Assembly (NCBI RefSeq): GCF_013170805.1
Contig: NZ_CP051293.1
Coordinates: 3,416,001 to 3,480,000, forward strand
Direction of reading: 5' to 3'
DNA from: Mesorhizobium sp. NZP2077
Lineage (GTDB): Bacteria; Pseudomonadota; Alphaproteobacteria; Rhizobiales; Rhizobiaceae
DNA length: 64,000 nt
Part shown: one piece after another, positions 34,217 through 43,000 of the stretch
How the letters are laid out: each line of letters starts with the position of its first letter
How positions within the stretch are numbered: the stretch's first letter is position 1
Notes under the pieces: model-generated
The model's database searches: none
The model's input: only the letters and a program-made list of their open reading frames with translations
Told to the model about the DNA's origin: nothing
Made by a program: the position numbers and the translations under genes

Positions 34217-35325
34217 GCGTCCTCGTCGACATCAGCCATCGGCTCGGCGATTTCGCCATCGAGGCGCGCTTCGAGAGCGCCGGAAGGCTGACGGCGCTGT
34301 TCGGGTCGTCTGGTTCGGGCAAGACGACGCTCATCAACATGATTGCCGGTCTGATCCGGCCCGACAAGGGCCGCATCGAGGTCGACGGCCGCGTGCTGGT
34401 CGACACAAGCGCCGGCATTTTCGTGCCCAAGCACAAACGCCGTATCGGCATGGTGTTCCAGGATGCGCGCCTGTTTCCGCATATGAGCGTGGCCAGCAAT
34501 CTGCGCTATGGCCGCTGGTTCACGCCAGCGGCGGAGCGCTACGCAGAGATGGATTCGGTTGTCGAGCTGCTCGGCATCGGCCCGCTGCTCGGGCGGCGGC
34601 CGGCAAAGCTGTCTGGCGGCGAAAAGCAGCGCGTGGCAATCGGCCGGGCGCTGCTGGCCAGCCCGAAACTGCTGCTGATGGACGAGCCATTGGCGTCGCT
34701 GGACGAGGCGCGCAAGGCCGAGATCCTGCCCTATATCGAGCGGCTGCGCGACGAGACGAAGATCCCGATCGTCTATGTCAGCCATTCGGTCGCCGAGGTG
34801 GCGCGGCTGGCCAGCGACGTGGTGATGCTGGCGCAAGGTAAGGTCGTCGCCGGCGGTCCGACCGAGGCCGTCATGCAAAGGCTCGACCTGTTGCCGGCCG
34901 AAGAGCGCGGCGAGGGCGGGGCGGTGCTCGACACCAAGGTGCTGCGTCATGACGAGGAGTTCGGCATGACCGTGCTCGGCTCGGCCGCCGGCGAGATCCG
35001 CGTACCGCGCCTTGCAATAGAGACCGGTGCTCGCGTGCGTGTCCGCATCCGGGCGCGCGATGTGATGATCGCCACGGAGAAACCGACAGGCCTCAGCGCG
35101 CTCAACATCCTGCCAGGCACGATCGTCGCGATCAGCCCGGGCCAGGGGCCGGCGGTCGAGGTCGGCATCGACTGCAATGGCGCAACCGTGTTGGCCCGCA
35201 TCACCGAACAGTCGCGACAGGGGCTGAAGCTGCGGCTCGGCGGCAAGGTTTTCGCGGTGGTCAAGACAGTGAGCTTCGACCGGGCGAACACCGGCGCCGG
35301 TTTGCCCATTGAGGCGGATGGATGA
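34213..35325 (+). CDS. modC: molybdate ABC transporter ATP-binding protein
   Basis: 370 residues: ABC domain with Walker A GSSGSGKTT, signature LSGGEKQRVAIGRAL and Walker B LLLMDEPLASLD, then a C-terminal TOBE domain (about 295-365) ending VKTVSFD. The TOBE domain binds molybdate and inhibits transport in homologues when the metal is abundant. Translationally coupled to modB. Confidence 0.95.
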   Translation: MSVLVDISHRLGDFAIEARFESAGRLTALFGSSGSGKTTLINMIAGLIRPDKGRIEVDGRVLVDTSAGIFVPKHKRRIGMVFQDARLFPHMSVASNLRYGRWFTPAAERYAEMDSVVELLGIGPLLGRRPAKLSGGEKQRVAIGRALLASPKLLLMDEPLASLDEARKAEILPYIERLRDETKIPIVYVSHSVAEVARLASDVVMLAQGKVVAGGPTEAVMQRLDLLPAEERGEGGAVLDTKVLRHDEEFGMTVLGSAAGEIRVPRLAIETGARVRVRIRARDVMIATEKPTGLSALNILPGTIVAISPGQGPAVEVGIDCNGATVLARITEQSRQGLKLRLGGKVFAVVKTVSFDRANTGAGLPIEADG

Positions 35326-35329
35326 AGGT

Positions 35330-35354
35330 CGCTATATCGTTTTGGAATATCGCG
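35330..35354. promoter_or_regulatory. putative Mo-box upstream of the ModE-type gene
   Basis: CGCTATAT-N9-ATATCGCG, seven of eight arm positions symmetric and close to the ModE consensus. It lies in the 75-base gap between modC and the regulator gene and suggests that the regulator controls its own synthesis. Confidence 0.6.
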
Positions 35355-35400
35355 CAAGAAGCTTTAACATGGAGGCGGACATGACTGCGGAGAAGCAAAA

Positions 35401-35742
35401 ATGCCGTCTCTGAGCTTGCGGATAAATCTCGATCCAGACGGGCGGATCGGTCCGGGCAAGATCGAGCTTCTGGAGCACATCGCCACCTTCGGTTCCATCT
35501 CAGCCGCCGCGCGCGGCATGGAGATGTCCTACAAGCATGCCTGGGACCTGGTCGAAGACATGAACCGGGTGTTCGGCAAGCCGCTGGTCGCGGCGCAGAC
35601 CGGAGGCCGCAAGGGCGGCGGCGCGCAATTGACGGCCATCGGCCTGGCGGTGGTCAGCCGTTTCCGCGCCATCGAGCGGGCGGCGGCAGCTGCTGCGGCG
35701 GCGCATATGGATGCGCTGCAGGCAGAGATCGACGCGGGCTGA
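35401..35742 (+). CDS. ModE-type winged-helix regulator lacking the molybdate-binding domain
   Basis: 113 residues forming only the N-terminal LysR-like winged helix of ModE: PGKIELLEHIATFGSISAAARGMEMSYKHAWDLVEDMN and the QLTAIGLAVVSRFRAIE helix. Classical ModE has two further TOBE domains that bind molybdate; they are absent, as in several alphaproteobacterial proteins. How it senses molybdate is unclear; the separate Mop protein is a possible partner (inference). Fourth gene after modABC; ends convergent with the sugar-binding protein gene. Confidence 0.88.
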   Translation: MPSLSLRINLDPDGRIGPGKIELLEHIATFGSISAAARGMEMSYKHAWDLVEDMNRVFGKPLVAAQTGGRKGGGAQLTAIGLAVVSRFRAIERAAAAAAAAHMDALQAEIDAG

Positions 35743-35761
35743 GTGATTTGCGGGAATGGGA

Positions 35762-35787
35762 GAGGGGCGACCAGAAGGTCACCCCTC
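35762..35787. terminator. hairpin between convergent genes
   Basis: GAGGGGcGACC, loop agaa, GGTCaCCCCTC: ten pairs with one mismatch, between the ends of the ModE-type gene and the binding-protein gene. No T-run follows, so termination is only probable. Confidence 0.5.
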
Positions 35788-35795
35788 GTTCGGCA

Positions 35796-36749
35796 TCATT
35801 CCGAGAGCGTGAACGGAGCCGTGTACTTTCCGACATTGTCCTTGGTGATCAGGAGGCAGTCGAACAGCTGCTTCTCGGTCGCGGCGCCGGTGTTGCCGGT
35901 CTTGATGAAGGAGTCCGCCTGCTGCACGGCTTTCGCCGAGTAGACGGCCACCGGCTGAAGCACCGTGTATTGCAGGTCGCCGGCCTTGATGGCGGCGACG
36001 GCATCTGGAGAACCGTCAAAGCCGCCGACCTTGATGCTCGACAGTTTTCCGGCTTCTTTCAGCGCCGCAATCGCGCCGAGTGCCATTTCGTCATTGCCGC
36101 TGGTCACGCCGATGATGTCGGGATGAGCCTGGAGCAGGCTCTGCATCTTGTCATGGCCTTGTGTGCGGTCCCAGTTGGCGACTTCCGAGCCGACCTTCTT
36201 GAGGTCAGGATACTGGCTGATCACTGTCTCGTAGCCGTTCGACCGTGTCGCGGCGTTGTTGTCGGAGGGGGCGCCGAGCAGTTCGACATAATTGCCCTTC
36301 TCGCCGATGGCCGTCACCCATTGCTGGCCGCCAAGTGCTGCGCCCTGCGCGTTGTTCGAGACAAGCTGCGCCTTGGCGAGGCCCTCCTGGTTGATCTCGG
36401 CATTGACGAGGAAGACAGGGATGTTGGCGGCGATTGCCTTCTTCACCGCGCCGATCGAGCCACTGGCATCGGCCGGGTCAAGGATGATGGCCACGGACTT
36501 GTTGGTGATCGCCGTGTCGATCAGCTTGCTCTCGGTGTTTGTGTCGGCCTTGGAGGCCCCGACGGTCGCTGTGTAGCCGAGCTTCTCGGCTTCGGCCTTG
36601 GCGACATTGCCTTCGGTGAGCCAGTAGGGGTTGGCGGGATCGATGACGATGATCGAGATCAGGCCGCCGGCCGACGCCGTGCTTGTCGCGACGATCGGTG
36701 CGGCCAGGGCGAAGGCCGAAAGCATCAGAATTCTGGCACTGCGATACAT
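35796..36749 (-). CDS. sugar ABC transporter substrate-binding protein (polyol module)
   Basis: 317 residues with GGAGGA just before the ATG. A signal peptide (MYRSARILMLSAFALAAPIV, cleavage near TASAG) is followed by a Peripla_BP_4 fold (ISIIVIDPANPYWLTEGNVAKA, ILDPADASGSIGAV, GVTSGNDEMALGAIAALK). It would bind the sugar or polyol carried by the downstream-encoded permease. Last gene of the minus-strand operon DUF2291-ATPase-permease-binding protein. A longer frame to 37547 only reads through the permease gene in the wrong frame. Confidence 0.92.
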   Translation of the reverse strand: MYRSARILMLSAFALAAPIVATSTASAGGLISIIVIDPANPYWLTEGNVAKAEAEKLGYTATVGASKADTNTESKLIDTAITNKSVAIILDPADASGSIGAVKKAIAANIPVFLVNAEINQEGLAKAQLVSNNAQGAALGGQQWVTAIGEKGNYVELLGAPSDNNAATRSNGYETVISQYPDLKKVGSEVANWDRTQGHDKMQSLLQAHPDIIGVTSGNDEMALGAIAALKEAGKLSSIKVGGFDGSPDAVAAIKAGDLQYTVLQPVAVYSAKAVQQADSFIKTGNTGAATEKQLFDCLLITKDNVGKYTAPFTLSE

Positions 36750-36781
36750 AGAGTTCCTCCTTTGGTTAGCAATCGCGCCGG

Positions 36782-37927
36782 TCAACCGGCAGTCTTCTCG
36801 AGGGCGGGATCGGCCGTTGTGGCCCTGTCCTTTTGTGGAGAAGTCGGGGGGCCGCCGGCCGGGCTCGGAAGCTTGACGCGGCGGCGATACTGGATGGCGT
36901 TGAGCAGCACCGCCAACACGATGACCGCGCCGGTGAACACTGTTTGCCAATATGCGGAGACACCGATGATCACCAGACCATCGGACAGGAAGCCGATGAC
37001 GAAGGCACCGACCAGCGTGCCGCGGATGTTGCCCCGGCCACCGGTGAGCGCCGCGCCGCCGATGACGACTGCGGCAATTGCGGTCAGCTCGTATGAGGTG
37101 CCGGCGGTCGGACCCGCCGAGGTCAGCTCGGATGAGAGGATGAGACCGGCCACCGCGGCACAGATGCCCGAGAGCATATAGACCGAGACCTGCACCTGCT
37201 TGACCGGCACGCCGGAGAGTTCGGCGGCGCGCTCGTTGCCGCCGGAAGCATAGAGCCAGCGGCCGAAGGCGGTGCGGTTGAGGATGATGCTGCCGATGAT
37301 GGCGATCACCGCCATGACCAGCACGCCGATCGGGATATCGAGCAGGCGGTTGAAGCCCAGCCATTCGAAGCCGGTGTTGCCGAGCTCCGGCTTGCCGCCC
37401 AGATCGTTGTAGGTCAGGCCGTTGGTCATCAGCAGGGCGGCGCCGCGTACGACGTAGAGCATGCCAAGCGTGGCGACGAAGGCAGGCACCTTCAGCCAGG
37501 CGATGAGGACGCCGTTGACCAGGCCGACCAGCGCGCCGAGCACGCATACCAGCACGGCGACGACCCAGACCGGCGGGTAGAGGATGACGCCGAATGAGGT
37601 CAGCTGCACGCCCTGCATCAGGAAGCCGGCGATCACGCCGGAGAAGCCCAGCGTCGAGCCGACCGACAGGTCGATGCCGCCATTGAGGATGACCAGCAGC
37701 ATGCCGACCGCCAGGATGCCGAAGATGGCGACATGCGAGGCCATGGTCAGGAAATTGCCGACCGAGAAGTAATAGGGAGACAGAAGCGAGAAGACGATGA
37801 TGATCGCGATCAGCGCTAAGAACGCGCGACCCTCCAGCAAAAGCTTGGCTAGGCTGAAGCCGTCGGTCGAAACCCTTGGCGAAACCCTTGGACGGGAGCG
37901 GCTGCGATCGGGGCTAGCGTCGGTCAC
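36782..37927 (-). CDS. sugar ABC transporter permease (polyol module)
   Basis: 381 residues from a GTG that follows AGGAG eight bases upstream; an ATG at 37951 is also possible. About ten membrane helices with the RbsC-type motif VPAFVATLGMLYVVRGAA and the GGAALTGGRGNIRGTLVGA stretch. The start overlaps the ATPase stop by 14 bases. The C-terminal 35 residues are hydrophilic. Partner of the ATPase (37914-39494) and the binding protein. Confidence 0.92.
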   Translation of the reverse strand: MTDASPDRSRSRPRVSPRVSTDGFSLAKLLLEGRAFLALIAIIIVFSLLSPYYFSVGNFLTMASHVAIFGILAVGMLLVILNGGIDLSVGSTLGFSGVIAGFLMQGVQLTSFGVILYPPVWVVAVLVCVLGALVGLVNGVLIAWLKVPAFVATLGMLYVVRGAALLMTNGLTYNDLGGKPELGNTGFEWLGFNRLLDIPIGVLVMAVIAIIGSIILNRTAFGRWLYASGGNERAAELSGVPVKQVQVSVYMLSGICAAVAGLILSSELTSAGPTAGTSYELTAIAAVVIGGAALTGGRGNIRGTLVGAFVIGFLSDGLVIIGVSAYWQTVFTGAVIVLAVLLNAIQYRRRVKLPSPAGGPPTSPQKDRATTADPALEKTAG

Positions 37928-39494
37928 GGTGGTGGCTCCTGTGTTCCTCATGGTCGGAGACCACGGCTTCGCCTGAGGCGGCCATGATCTCCTCCTTCGT
38001 GGCATCGGCACCGAACTCGGCCGAGATCCTGCCGCGATGCATGACGATGATCCGGTGTGCGATGCTCAGGCATTCGGCGACTTCCGAGGTCGAGAAGACG
38101 ACGGCGAGCCCCCGGGCCGCCCGTTCGCTGAGCAGCCGGAACACTTCCGCCTTGGCGCCGATGTCGATGCCGCGGCTCGGCTCGTCCAGCAGCATGACTT
38201 TGGGATTGGTAGTCAGCATTTTGCCGATGACGACCTTTTGCTGGTTGCCGCCGGATAGCGAGCCGATGGGCGCGCTGCCGCCCGCGGTCTTGACGTGTAC
38301 GTCGCGGATGGAGGCTTCGACCAGCGACCGCTCCTGCGATCGCGACAGCAGCATTCCCCTGACGAAAGAGCCGATGCTGGCGAGCGACAGGTTGGCGCCG
38401 ACAGACATCGTCTGCACCAGGCCGTCTCGCTGGCGGTCCTCGGGAACCAGGACGAGCCCCCGCGCGATGCGCTCGGCGATGCCGAGGCGAGAGATGTCGT
38501 TGCCTTCGAGCAAGATGCGTCCGCCCGATGGCTGCAGGCGCCCGGCGATGCATTCCAGCAGTTCGGTGCGTCCGGCGCCCATCAGCCCGTAGATGCAAAC
38601 GATCTCGCCACTGCGCACATCGAGCGACAGCCTGTCGACCACAGAACGTTCCGAACTCGAGGTATCGGCGACGCTGACGTCCTCGACAGACAAGGCGACC
38701 GCGCCGAAGGCGTATCCGGTGGGCCGCGAGCCGAGGTCGAAGTTCTCGCCCACCATGTTGCGGACGATCCATTCGAGGTTGATGTGCCTGGCGTTGGCCG
38801 TCGCGGTGATCGCGCCGTCCCTCAGCACCACGGCGTAGTCGGTGATCTGCAACGCCTCCTCGAGGTGGTGCGAGATGTAGACGATCGAGACGCCGCGGGC
38901 CGTCAGGTCGCGGATCACCCTGAACAGCACCTCCACCTCGGTGGCGCTCAGCGCCGAAGTGGGCTCATCCATGATCAAGATACGCGAATCGACCGAAAGT
39001 GCGCGCGCGATCTCGACGATCTGCTGCTGCCCCAGGCGCAGATCCTGGACCTGCGTCAGCGGATCGATGTCTTCCTCGAGTTCGGCCATCAGCAGCCTGG
39101 TCTGGCGGGCCTCCTCGGCGAAATCGACGCCGGTCGCACCGCGTATTTCCCGGCCCATGAAGATGTTGTCGCGCACGCTCAGATTGGGCGCGAGGCTGAG
39201 TTCCTGATGGATGATCGAGATGCCGCGGTCGCGGGCGTCGGAGGCCGAGGAGAAGGTGACGGACTGGCCGTCGAGCTCGATGCTTCCCGATGTCGGCGTC
39301 GTCACGCCGGACAGGATCTTCATCAATGTCGACTTGCCAGCACCGTTCTCGCCAAACAGCGTCGTGACCTTGCCGCGGTGGATGTCGAAATTGACCCCTT
39401 TCAGGGCATGCGTGCCGCCATAGGTCTTTACGATGTGGCGGGCCGCGAGCACGGTGTCGCCCGGCGCGGGCTCGAATTCGGGCGCTGCATTCAT
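37914..39494 (-). CDS. sugar ABC transporter ATP-binding protein, two-domain RbsA/MglA type
   Basis: 526 residues with two ABC domains. The first has Walker A GENGAGKST, signature LGQQQIVEIARALS and Walker B LIMDEPTSALS; the second has the degenerate A site GLMGAGRTELL, signature LSGGNQQKVVIGKML and VMLLDEPSRGIDIG. This asymmetry is normal for ribose/galactose-type transporters. Start overlaps the DUF2291 stop (ATGA). Energises uptake for the adjacent permease. Confidence 0.93.
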   Translation of the reverse strand: MNAAPEFEPAPGDTVLAARHIVKTYGGTHALKGVNFDIHRGKVTTLFGENGAGKSTLMKILSGVTTPTSGSIELDGQSVTFSSASDARDRGISIIHQELSLAPNLSVRDNIFMGREIRGATGVDFAEEARQTRLLMAELEEDIDPLTQVQDLRLGQQQIVEIARALSVDSRILIMDEPTSALSATEVEVLFRVIRDLTARGVSIVYISHHLEEALQITDYAVVLRDGAITATANARHINLEWIVRNMVGENFDLGSRPTGYAFGAVALSVEDVSVADTSSSERSVVDRLSLDVRSGEIVCIYGLMGAGRTELLECIAGRLQPSGGRILLEGNDISRLGIAERIARGLVLVPEDRQRDGLVQTMSVGANLSLASIGSFVRGMLLSRSQERSLVEASIRDVHVKTAGGSAPIGSLSGGNQQKVVIGKMLTTNPKVMLLDEPSRGIDIGAKAEVFRLLSERAARGLAVVFSTSEVAECLSIAHRIIVMHRGRISAEFGADATKEEIMAASGEAVVSDHEEHRSHHRDRR

Positions 39495-40150
39495 TGGACG
39501 CTCAGCTTCACCGGCGCGACCAGCCAGCCTTTGGGATTGATCAGCTTGAATACGCCGACGACCGAGATGGTCTTTCCGGTGATCTGGGTGTTGTCGATCG
39601 CCGATAGCACCTGCTTTTTCATCTCGTTGTTCAGGGCGGAGCCAGCGTTCTGATATTCGATCTGGTTGGTGAACTGGCCGAAGGTGATCGCGCCGGTGGC
39701 GTCGCGCAGATCGGTGCCGTTGATAGCCGGGCCGGTCTGGACCCGAACGACCAGATTGTCGGGGACGTCAGCGACCTTGACGGTGAAGATGCCCGACTTT
39801 CCCTCTCCAACGACGCCGGTGAACTTGACCGAGAATTCGGTGCCGACATTGGCCGGCACGCCATATTGCTTTTCCGCGGCCGCCTTGTCCTTGGCGATCG
39901 CCGCCGCCAGCGTGGGAGCATCGACGGCCCGCTGTTCCACGGCCGATTGCACGTTCGGAAATTCAGCCTTGCCGAACGCTTCCGGCGAAAACACCGCCTT
40001 GCGGGTGTCTTCGGCCGAGCCGATCGTGACGATCTTGGTGTCGAGGATCATCGCGCCCAGCAGCAACAGGATCGCGACGGCGACGATCACCCAGCGGACG
40101 CCTGGCGATCCTCGCCGGTTCATCGTGGTGGTTGCTGGCTGCGAACTCAT
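39491..40150 (-). CDS. DUF2291 family protein linked to the sugar transporter
   Basis: 219 residues with one N-terminal membrane helix (RWVIVAVAILLLLGAMI), then a beta-rich exported domain (SVKFTGVVGEGKSGIFTVKVADVP and VVGVFKLINPKGWLVAPVKLSV) of the DUF2291 type. The family is known only from its association with sugar ABC transporters. The first gene of the transporter operon, coupled to the ATPase. An ATG at 40123 is an alternative start. Its role, perhaps an accessory periplasmic factor, is inference. Confidence 0.8.
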   Translation of the reverse strand: MSSQPATTTMNRRGSPGVRWVIVAVAILLLLGAMILDTKIVTIGSAEDTRKAVFSPEAFGKAEFPNVQSAVEQRAVDAPTLAAAIAKDKAAAEKQYGVPANVGTEFSVKFTGVVGEGKSGIFTVKVADVPDNLVVRVQTGPAINGTDLRDATGAITFGQFTNQIEYQNAGSALNNEMKKQVLSAIDNTQITGKTISVVGVFKLINPKGWLVAPVKLSVQ

Positions 40151-40303
40151 GCTGTGACGACCTGTGTAGTGGCGGCGATCAGGGTTGGCATTTCGTTTCG
40201 TCGGCGCGAAGCACCGCATAAGCCGCTGTGCGGTCGGTCCGCCTGCATCAACCCCTCCCGCAGCATGCTCCTCCAGCGCAATCGACCATACATCGATGTG
40301 AAA

Positions 40304-40324
40304 TTACCGTCAATAACTGTGATA
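40304..40324. promoter_or_regulatory. DeoR-regulon operator candidate upstream of the transporter operon
   Basis: The 21-base stretch starting TTACCGTCAATAACTG differs at two positions from one at 44704-44724 upstream of the kinase operon, 154 and 172 bases before the respective start codons. Shared sequence at equivalent sites of two linked operons suggests a common regulator, most likely the DeoR protein between them. The rest of 40151-40472 is AT-rich promoter DNA with no gene. Confidence 0.6.
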
Positions 40325-40472
40325 CTTTGCCGATAATGTAACATTCATATGACCGTGCGGCTGGCATTCGTTGAGTAATGCGACTGATTTTGTTGAATTT
40401 TTCCAAATCAACAATATCTCACAAGCGCTGTGATACGCTCGCTTTCAAGCCGGCAAGGAAGCTGTGCCGCGC

Positions 40473-42227
40473 TCAAGCCAGTTTGGCGCGATCGCTTGCG
40501 ATTGGCGGGTGGAATTCCGCTTGCAGCCCCATCAAATTGGTGCCGTTGAGCTGTGTGACAACCGCATCGATTTCCTCGCCGGTTCTTTGCGGGTTCCAGC
40601 CGAGCGCCCGGCCGGCAACGATGGCGACCTGCTGCAAGTCGCCTGTCGTCAGGGAACCGCTGATGGCCAGGGTGGTGCGCCGCATGACGATATCGGCCAG
40701 ATGTTCGACGAATTCGTTGCGAGCGATGTAGTCGATCTCCGACACGCTGTAGTCGCTCGAGTCCGGCAGGCGGTCCTCATTGCTCGATGCGCTCTGATGG
40801 CGGGCTATCCGCGACGCCTTGGTGCCATAGCGCGACAGCAGCAGGTCGAGGCGGGTCTCGTCGATGCCTGAAGCCGATGCGGTGTTGACCAGCCAGCTTG
40901 ACCGCGCCGCTGTGTCGGTCGGAAAATCCCTGCCGCCGCCGATCGGCATCGAGCGTGTCGTCACCTTGCGGGCGCGGCCGAGACGATCAAGCACGGTCTC
41001 GGCGACTTCCTCGGCAAAACCGCGAAAGGTCGTCCATTTGCCGCCGATCAGCGAGATGATCGGGAATGGGCGCGATGGCTCGGGCTCCGCCACCGGCGCC
41101 GAATGGTCGCGGCTGATCAGGCCGGGAATTGCGGCGTCGGATGCGGGCAGGGGCCTGATGCCGCTATAGGCATAGACGATCTGCTCGCGTTCGAAACGCA
41201 TGCCCGGCAACAGCGTGCGCACGCTCTCCAGCAGATAGTCGATTTCCGCCGGCTCGCAGCGGACCGTATCCGGATTGTCGGCCGCAAGATCCGTCGAGCC
41301 GACGAGCGCCTTGCCGAGATAGTCGTAGACAAGGCAGATGCGGCCATCATCGGCTTCGAAATACAGCATGCGCCCGGCCAAGCTTTGCACCAGCGCGTCG
41401 TGCTTCAGCAGGATGTGCGAACCCTTGGTGCCGCCGATCATCTTCGACGGGGCGCCGAGTGCTGCGTTGACTTGGTCGATCCATGGGCCGGCGGCGTTGA
41501 CGACCAGCTTCGGCCGCAGCGAGAACGCGCCGCCGCCATTCTCCCGCCGGAAGGCCAGCACGCCGTTCGCGGAAGACACCAGCGCGGTGTAGTTGGCCGC
41601 GCTGGAGTTGGGATTGGCCTCCAGCCCATCGGCGATCAACTCGAGCACCAGCCGTTCGGGATGTGTGATCTTGGCGTCGTAATAGGTGCCGGTGGCGACG
41701 ATCGAACCGGTCAGCGCCGGCATGTCGCGGAGCGCCTGACGGCGCCCGACGAGCCGGTGGCGCGGCATCACCCGGTGCCGCGAGCCGTAGAAATCATAGA
41801 TCATCAGGCCGATCTTGATGAGGATCGCGCCACGGCTGCGCGGTGCGCTGGTCGAGCCCAGCAGTGTGCGCAGCGCCGCCCACATGCCCTTGCCCCAGGA
41901 GAAGATCGGGATAACTGTGGGCAGCGGTGAGACATAGTGCGGTGCGTTTTTCAGCAGCAGGTTGCGCTCCAGCGTCGACTGCGCCACCAGCCCGAATTCG
42001 CCGGTCTCCAGATATTTCAGCCCGCCATGGATCAGGCGGGACGGTGCCGCACTGGTGCCGGAGCCGAAATCCGCCTTGTCGACGATGCAGCAGCTGACGC
42101 CCTGCGCGCAGAGGTCGCGAAACAGGCCGGCTCCGTTGATGCCGGCGCCGAAGATGACGACGTCGACATCGCCGGGGAGGGCGGTCATTTGCTCGGAGCC
42201 GTGATGGCTTTCGGCTGTCGGTGTCAT
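40473..42227 (-). CDS. FAD-dependent glycerol-3-phosphate dehydrogenase family protein (GlpD/EryB-like)
   Basis: 584 residues. N-terminal FAD-binding motif VVIFGAGINGAGLFRDLC, then SAAPSRLIHGGLKYLETGEFGLV and KGSHILL, all typical of GlpD; the C-terminal domain contains the IDYIARNEFVEHLADIVMRRT signature. GlpD oxidises glycerol-3-phosphate, and relatives such as EryB oxidise erythritol phosphate, passing electrons to quinone. Coupling with an FGGY kinase makes a polyol phosphate the likely substrate. The ATG overlaps the DeoR stop; a start at 42188 is possible. Confidence 0.88.
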   Translation of the reverse strand: MTPTAESHHGSEQMTALPGDVDVVIFGAGINGAGLFRDLCAQGVSCCIVDKADFGSGTSAAPSRLIHGGLKYLETGEFGLVAQSTLERNLLLKNAPHYVSPLPTVIPIFSWGKGMWAALRTLLGSTSAPRSRGAILIKIGLMIYDFYGSRHRVMPRHRLVGRRQALRDMPALTGSIVATGTYYDAKITHPERLVLELIADGLEANPNSSAANYTALVSSANGVLAFRRENGGGAFSLRPKLVVNAAGPWIDQVNAALGAPSKMIGGTKGSHILLKHDALVQSLAGRMLYFEADDGRICLVYDYLGKALVGSTDLAADNPDTVRCEPAEIDYLLESVRTLLPGMRFEREQIVYAYSGIRPLPASDAAIPGLISRDHSAPVAEPEPSRPFPIISLIGGKWTTFRGFAEEVAETVLDRLGRARKVTTRSMPIGGGRDFPTDTAARSSWLVNTASASGIDETRLDLLLSRYGTKASRIARHQSASSNEDRLPDSSDYSVSEIDYIARNEFVEHLADIVMRRTTLAISGSLTTGDLQQVAIVAGRALGWNPQRTGEEIDAVVTQLNGTNLMGLQAEFHPPIASDRAKLA

Positions 42228-43000
42228 GGCCTCGCCGTGTTGACGACGCGCAGCTGAACCCCGGCCTGCTCCAGCGTTTGCGCATGCTTGTCGCTGATGC
42301 CGTCGGTGACCAGGACCGCCTCGAAGCTGATCAGGTCGTCGAGCACGTGCAGGGCCACTTTGTCGAACTTGGAATGGTCGACCAGAAGGATGCGCTTGAT
42401 CGCCGCCGCCATCATCGCCTGCTTGACCCGCACCACATGCTGATCCTGGATGAAGGCCGTGGTGCCGCTGATCGCGGATGCCGAGCAAATCAAGAGATTG
42501 GCGCGCAGCCGCGAGATCGCGTTCTCACAGACGATGCCGATATAGGCGTTGTAGGTGCGATGGTACTGGCCGCCGAGGCAGATGAAGTCGATGTCGTCGA
42601 CATTGGTCAGTAAGGATGCCGTCGACACACTGTTGGTGATGACGGTCAGTGGCGTGACCTCGAGCAGCAGCGGCGCAACGGCATTGGCCGTGGTCGAATC
42701 ATCCAGGATGATCGCCTGGCCCGGCTCCACATAATCCATGGCGGCGCGAGCCAGCGCGTCTTTTTCCGCTCGCCCAACCGTTACCCGGTAGCGGAAAGCG
42801 CTTTCGTAGAGGCCGGATGGCTGCACGGTGACGGCGCCATGCAGCTTGCGCAGCACGCCTTGATGCGCCAGCTGATCGATGTGGCGATGGATCGTCATGC
42901 GCGACACGCCGAAATGCTCGACCAGATCGTCGATGCGCACCTGGCCAAGCTTTATCACGTATTCGGCGATTTCTTCGCGCCGTTCGTCGGCCTTGATCAT
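42224..43000 (-). CDS. DeoR/GlpR family transcriptional regulator
   Basis: 258 residues: N-terminal helix-turn-helix (VRIDDLVEHFGVSRMTIHRHIDQLAHQGVLRKLHGG-like, here KLHGA) and a C-terminal DeoR effector domain related to sugar-phosphate isomerases (AIILDDSTTANAVAPLL, KRILLVDHSKFDKVAL). Such regulators usually respond to a phosphorylated sugar. It sits between the kinase and the dehydrogenase with four-base overlaps on both sides, so it should sense the kinase product and control both operons of the module. Confidence 0.92.
   Translation of the reverse strand: MIKADERREEIAEYVIKLGQVRIDDLVEHFGVSRMTIHRHIDQLAHQGVLRKLHGAVTVQPSGLYESAFRYRVTVGRAEKDALARAAMDYVEPGQAIILDDSTTANAVAPLLLEVTPLTVITNSVSTASLLTNVDDIDFICLGGQYHRTYNAYIGIVCENAISRLRANLLICSASAISGTTAFIQDQHVVRVKQAMMAAAIKRILLVDHSKFDKVALHVLDDLISFEAVLVTDGISDKHAQTLEQAGVQLRVVNTARP

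Noticed and set aside
36750..37547. Extension of the sugar-binding protein gene to a 583-codon protein
   Set aside because: The extra part lies out of frame within the permease gene and a signal peptide with a strong ribosome site begins at 36749.
38295..39653. 452-codon plus-strand frame over the sugar ATPase
   Set aside because: Antisense shadow; the minus strand has two full ABC domains.
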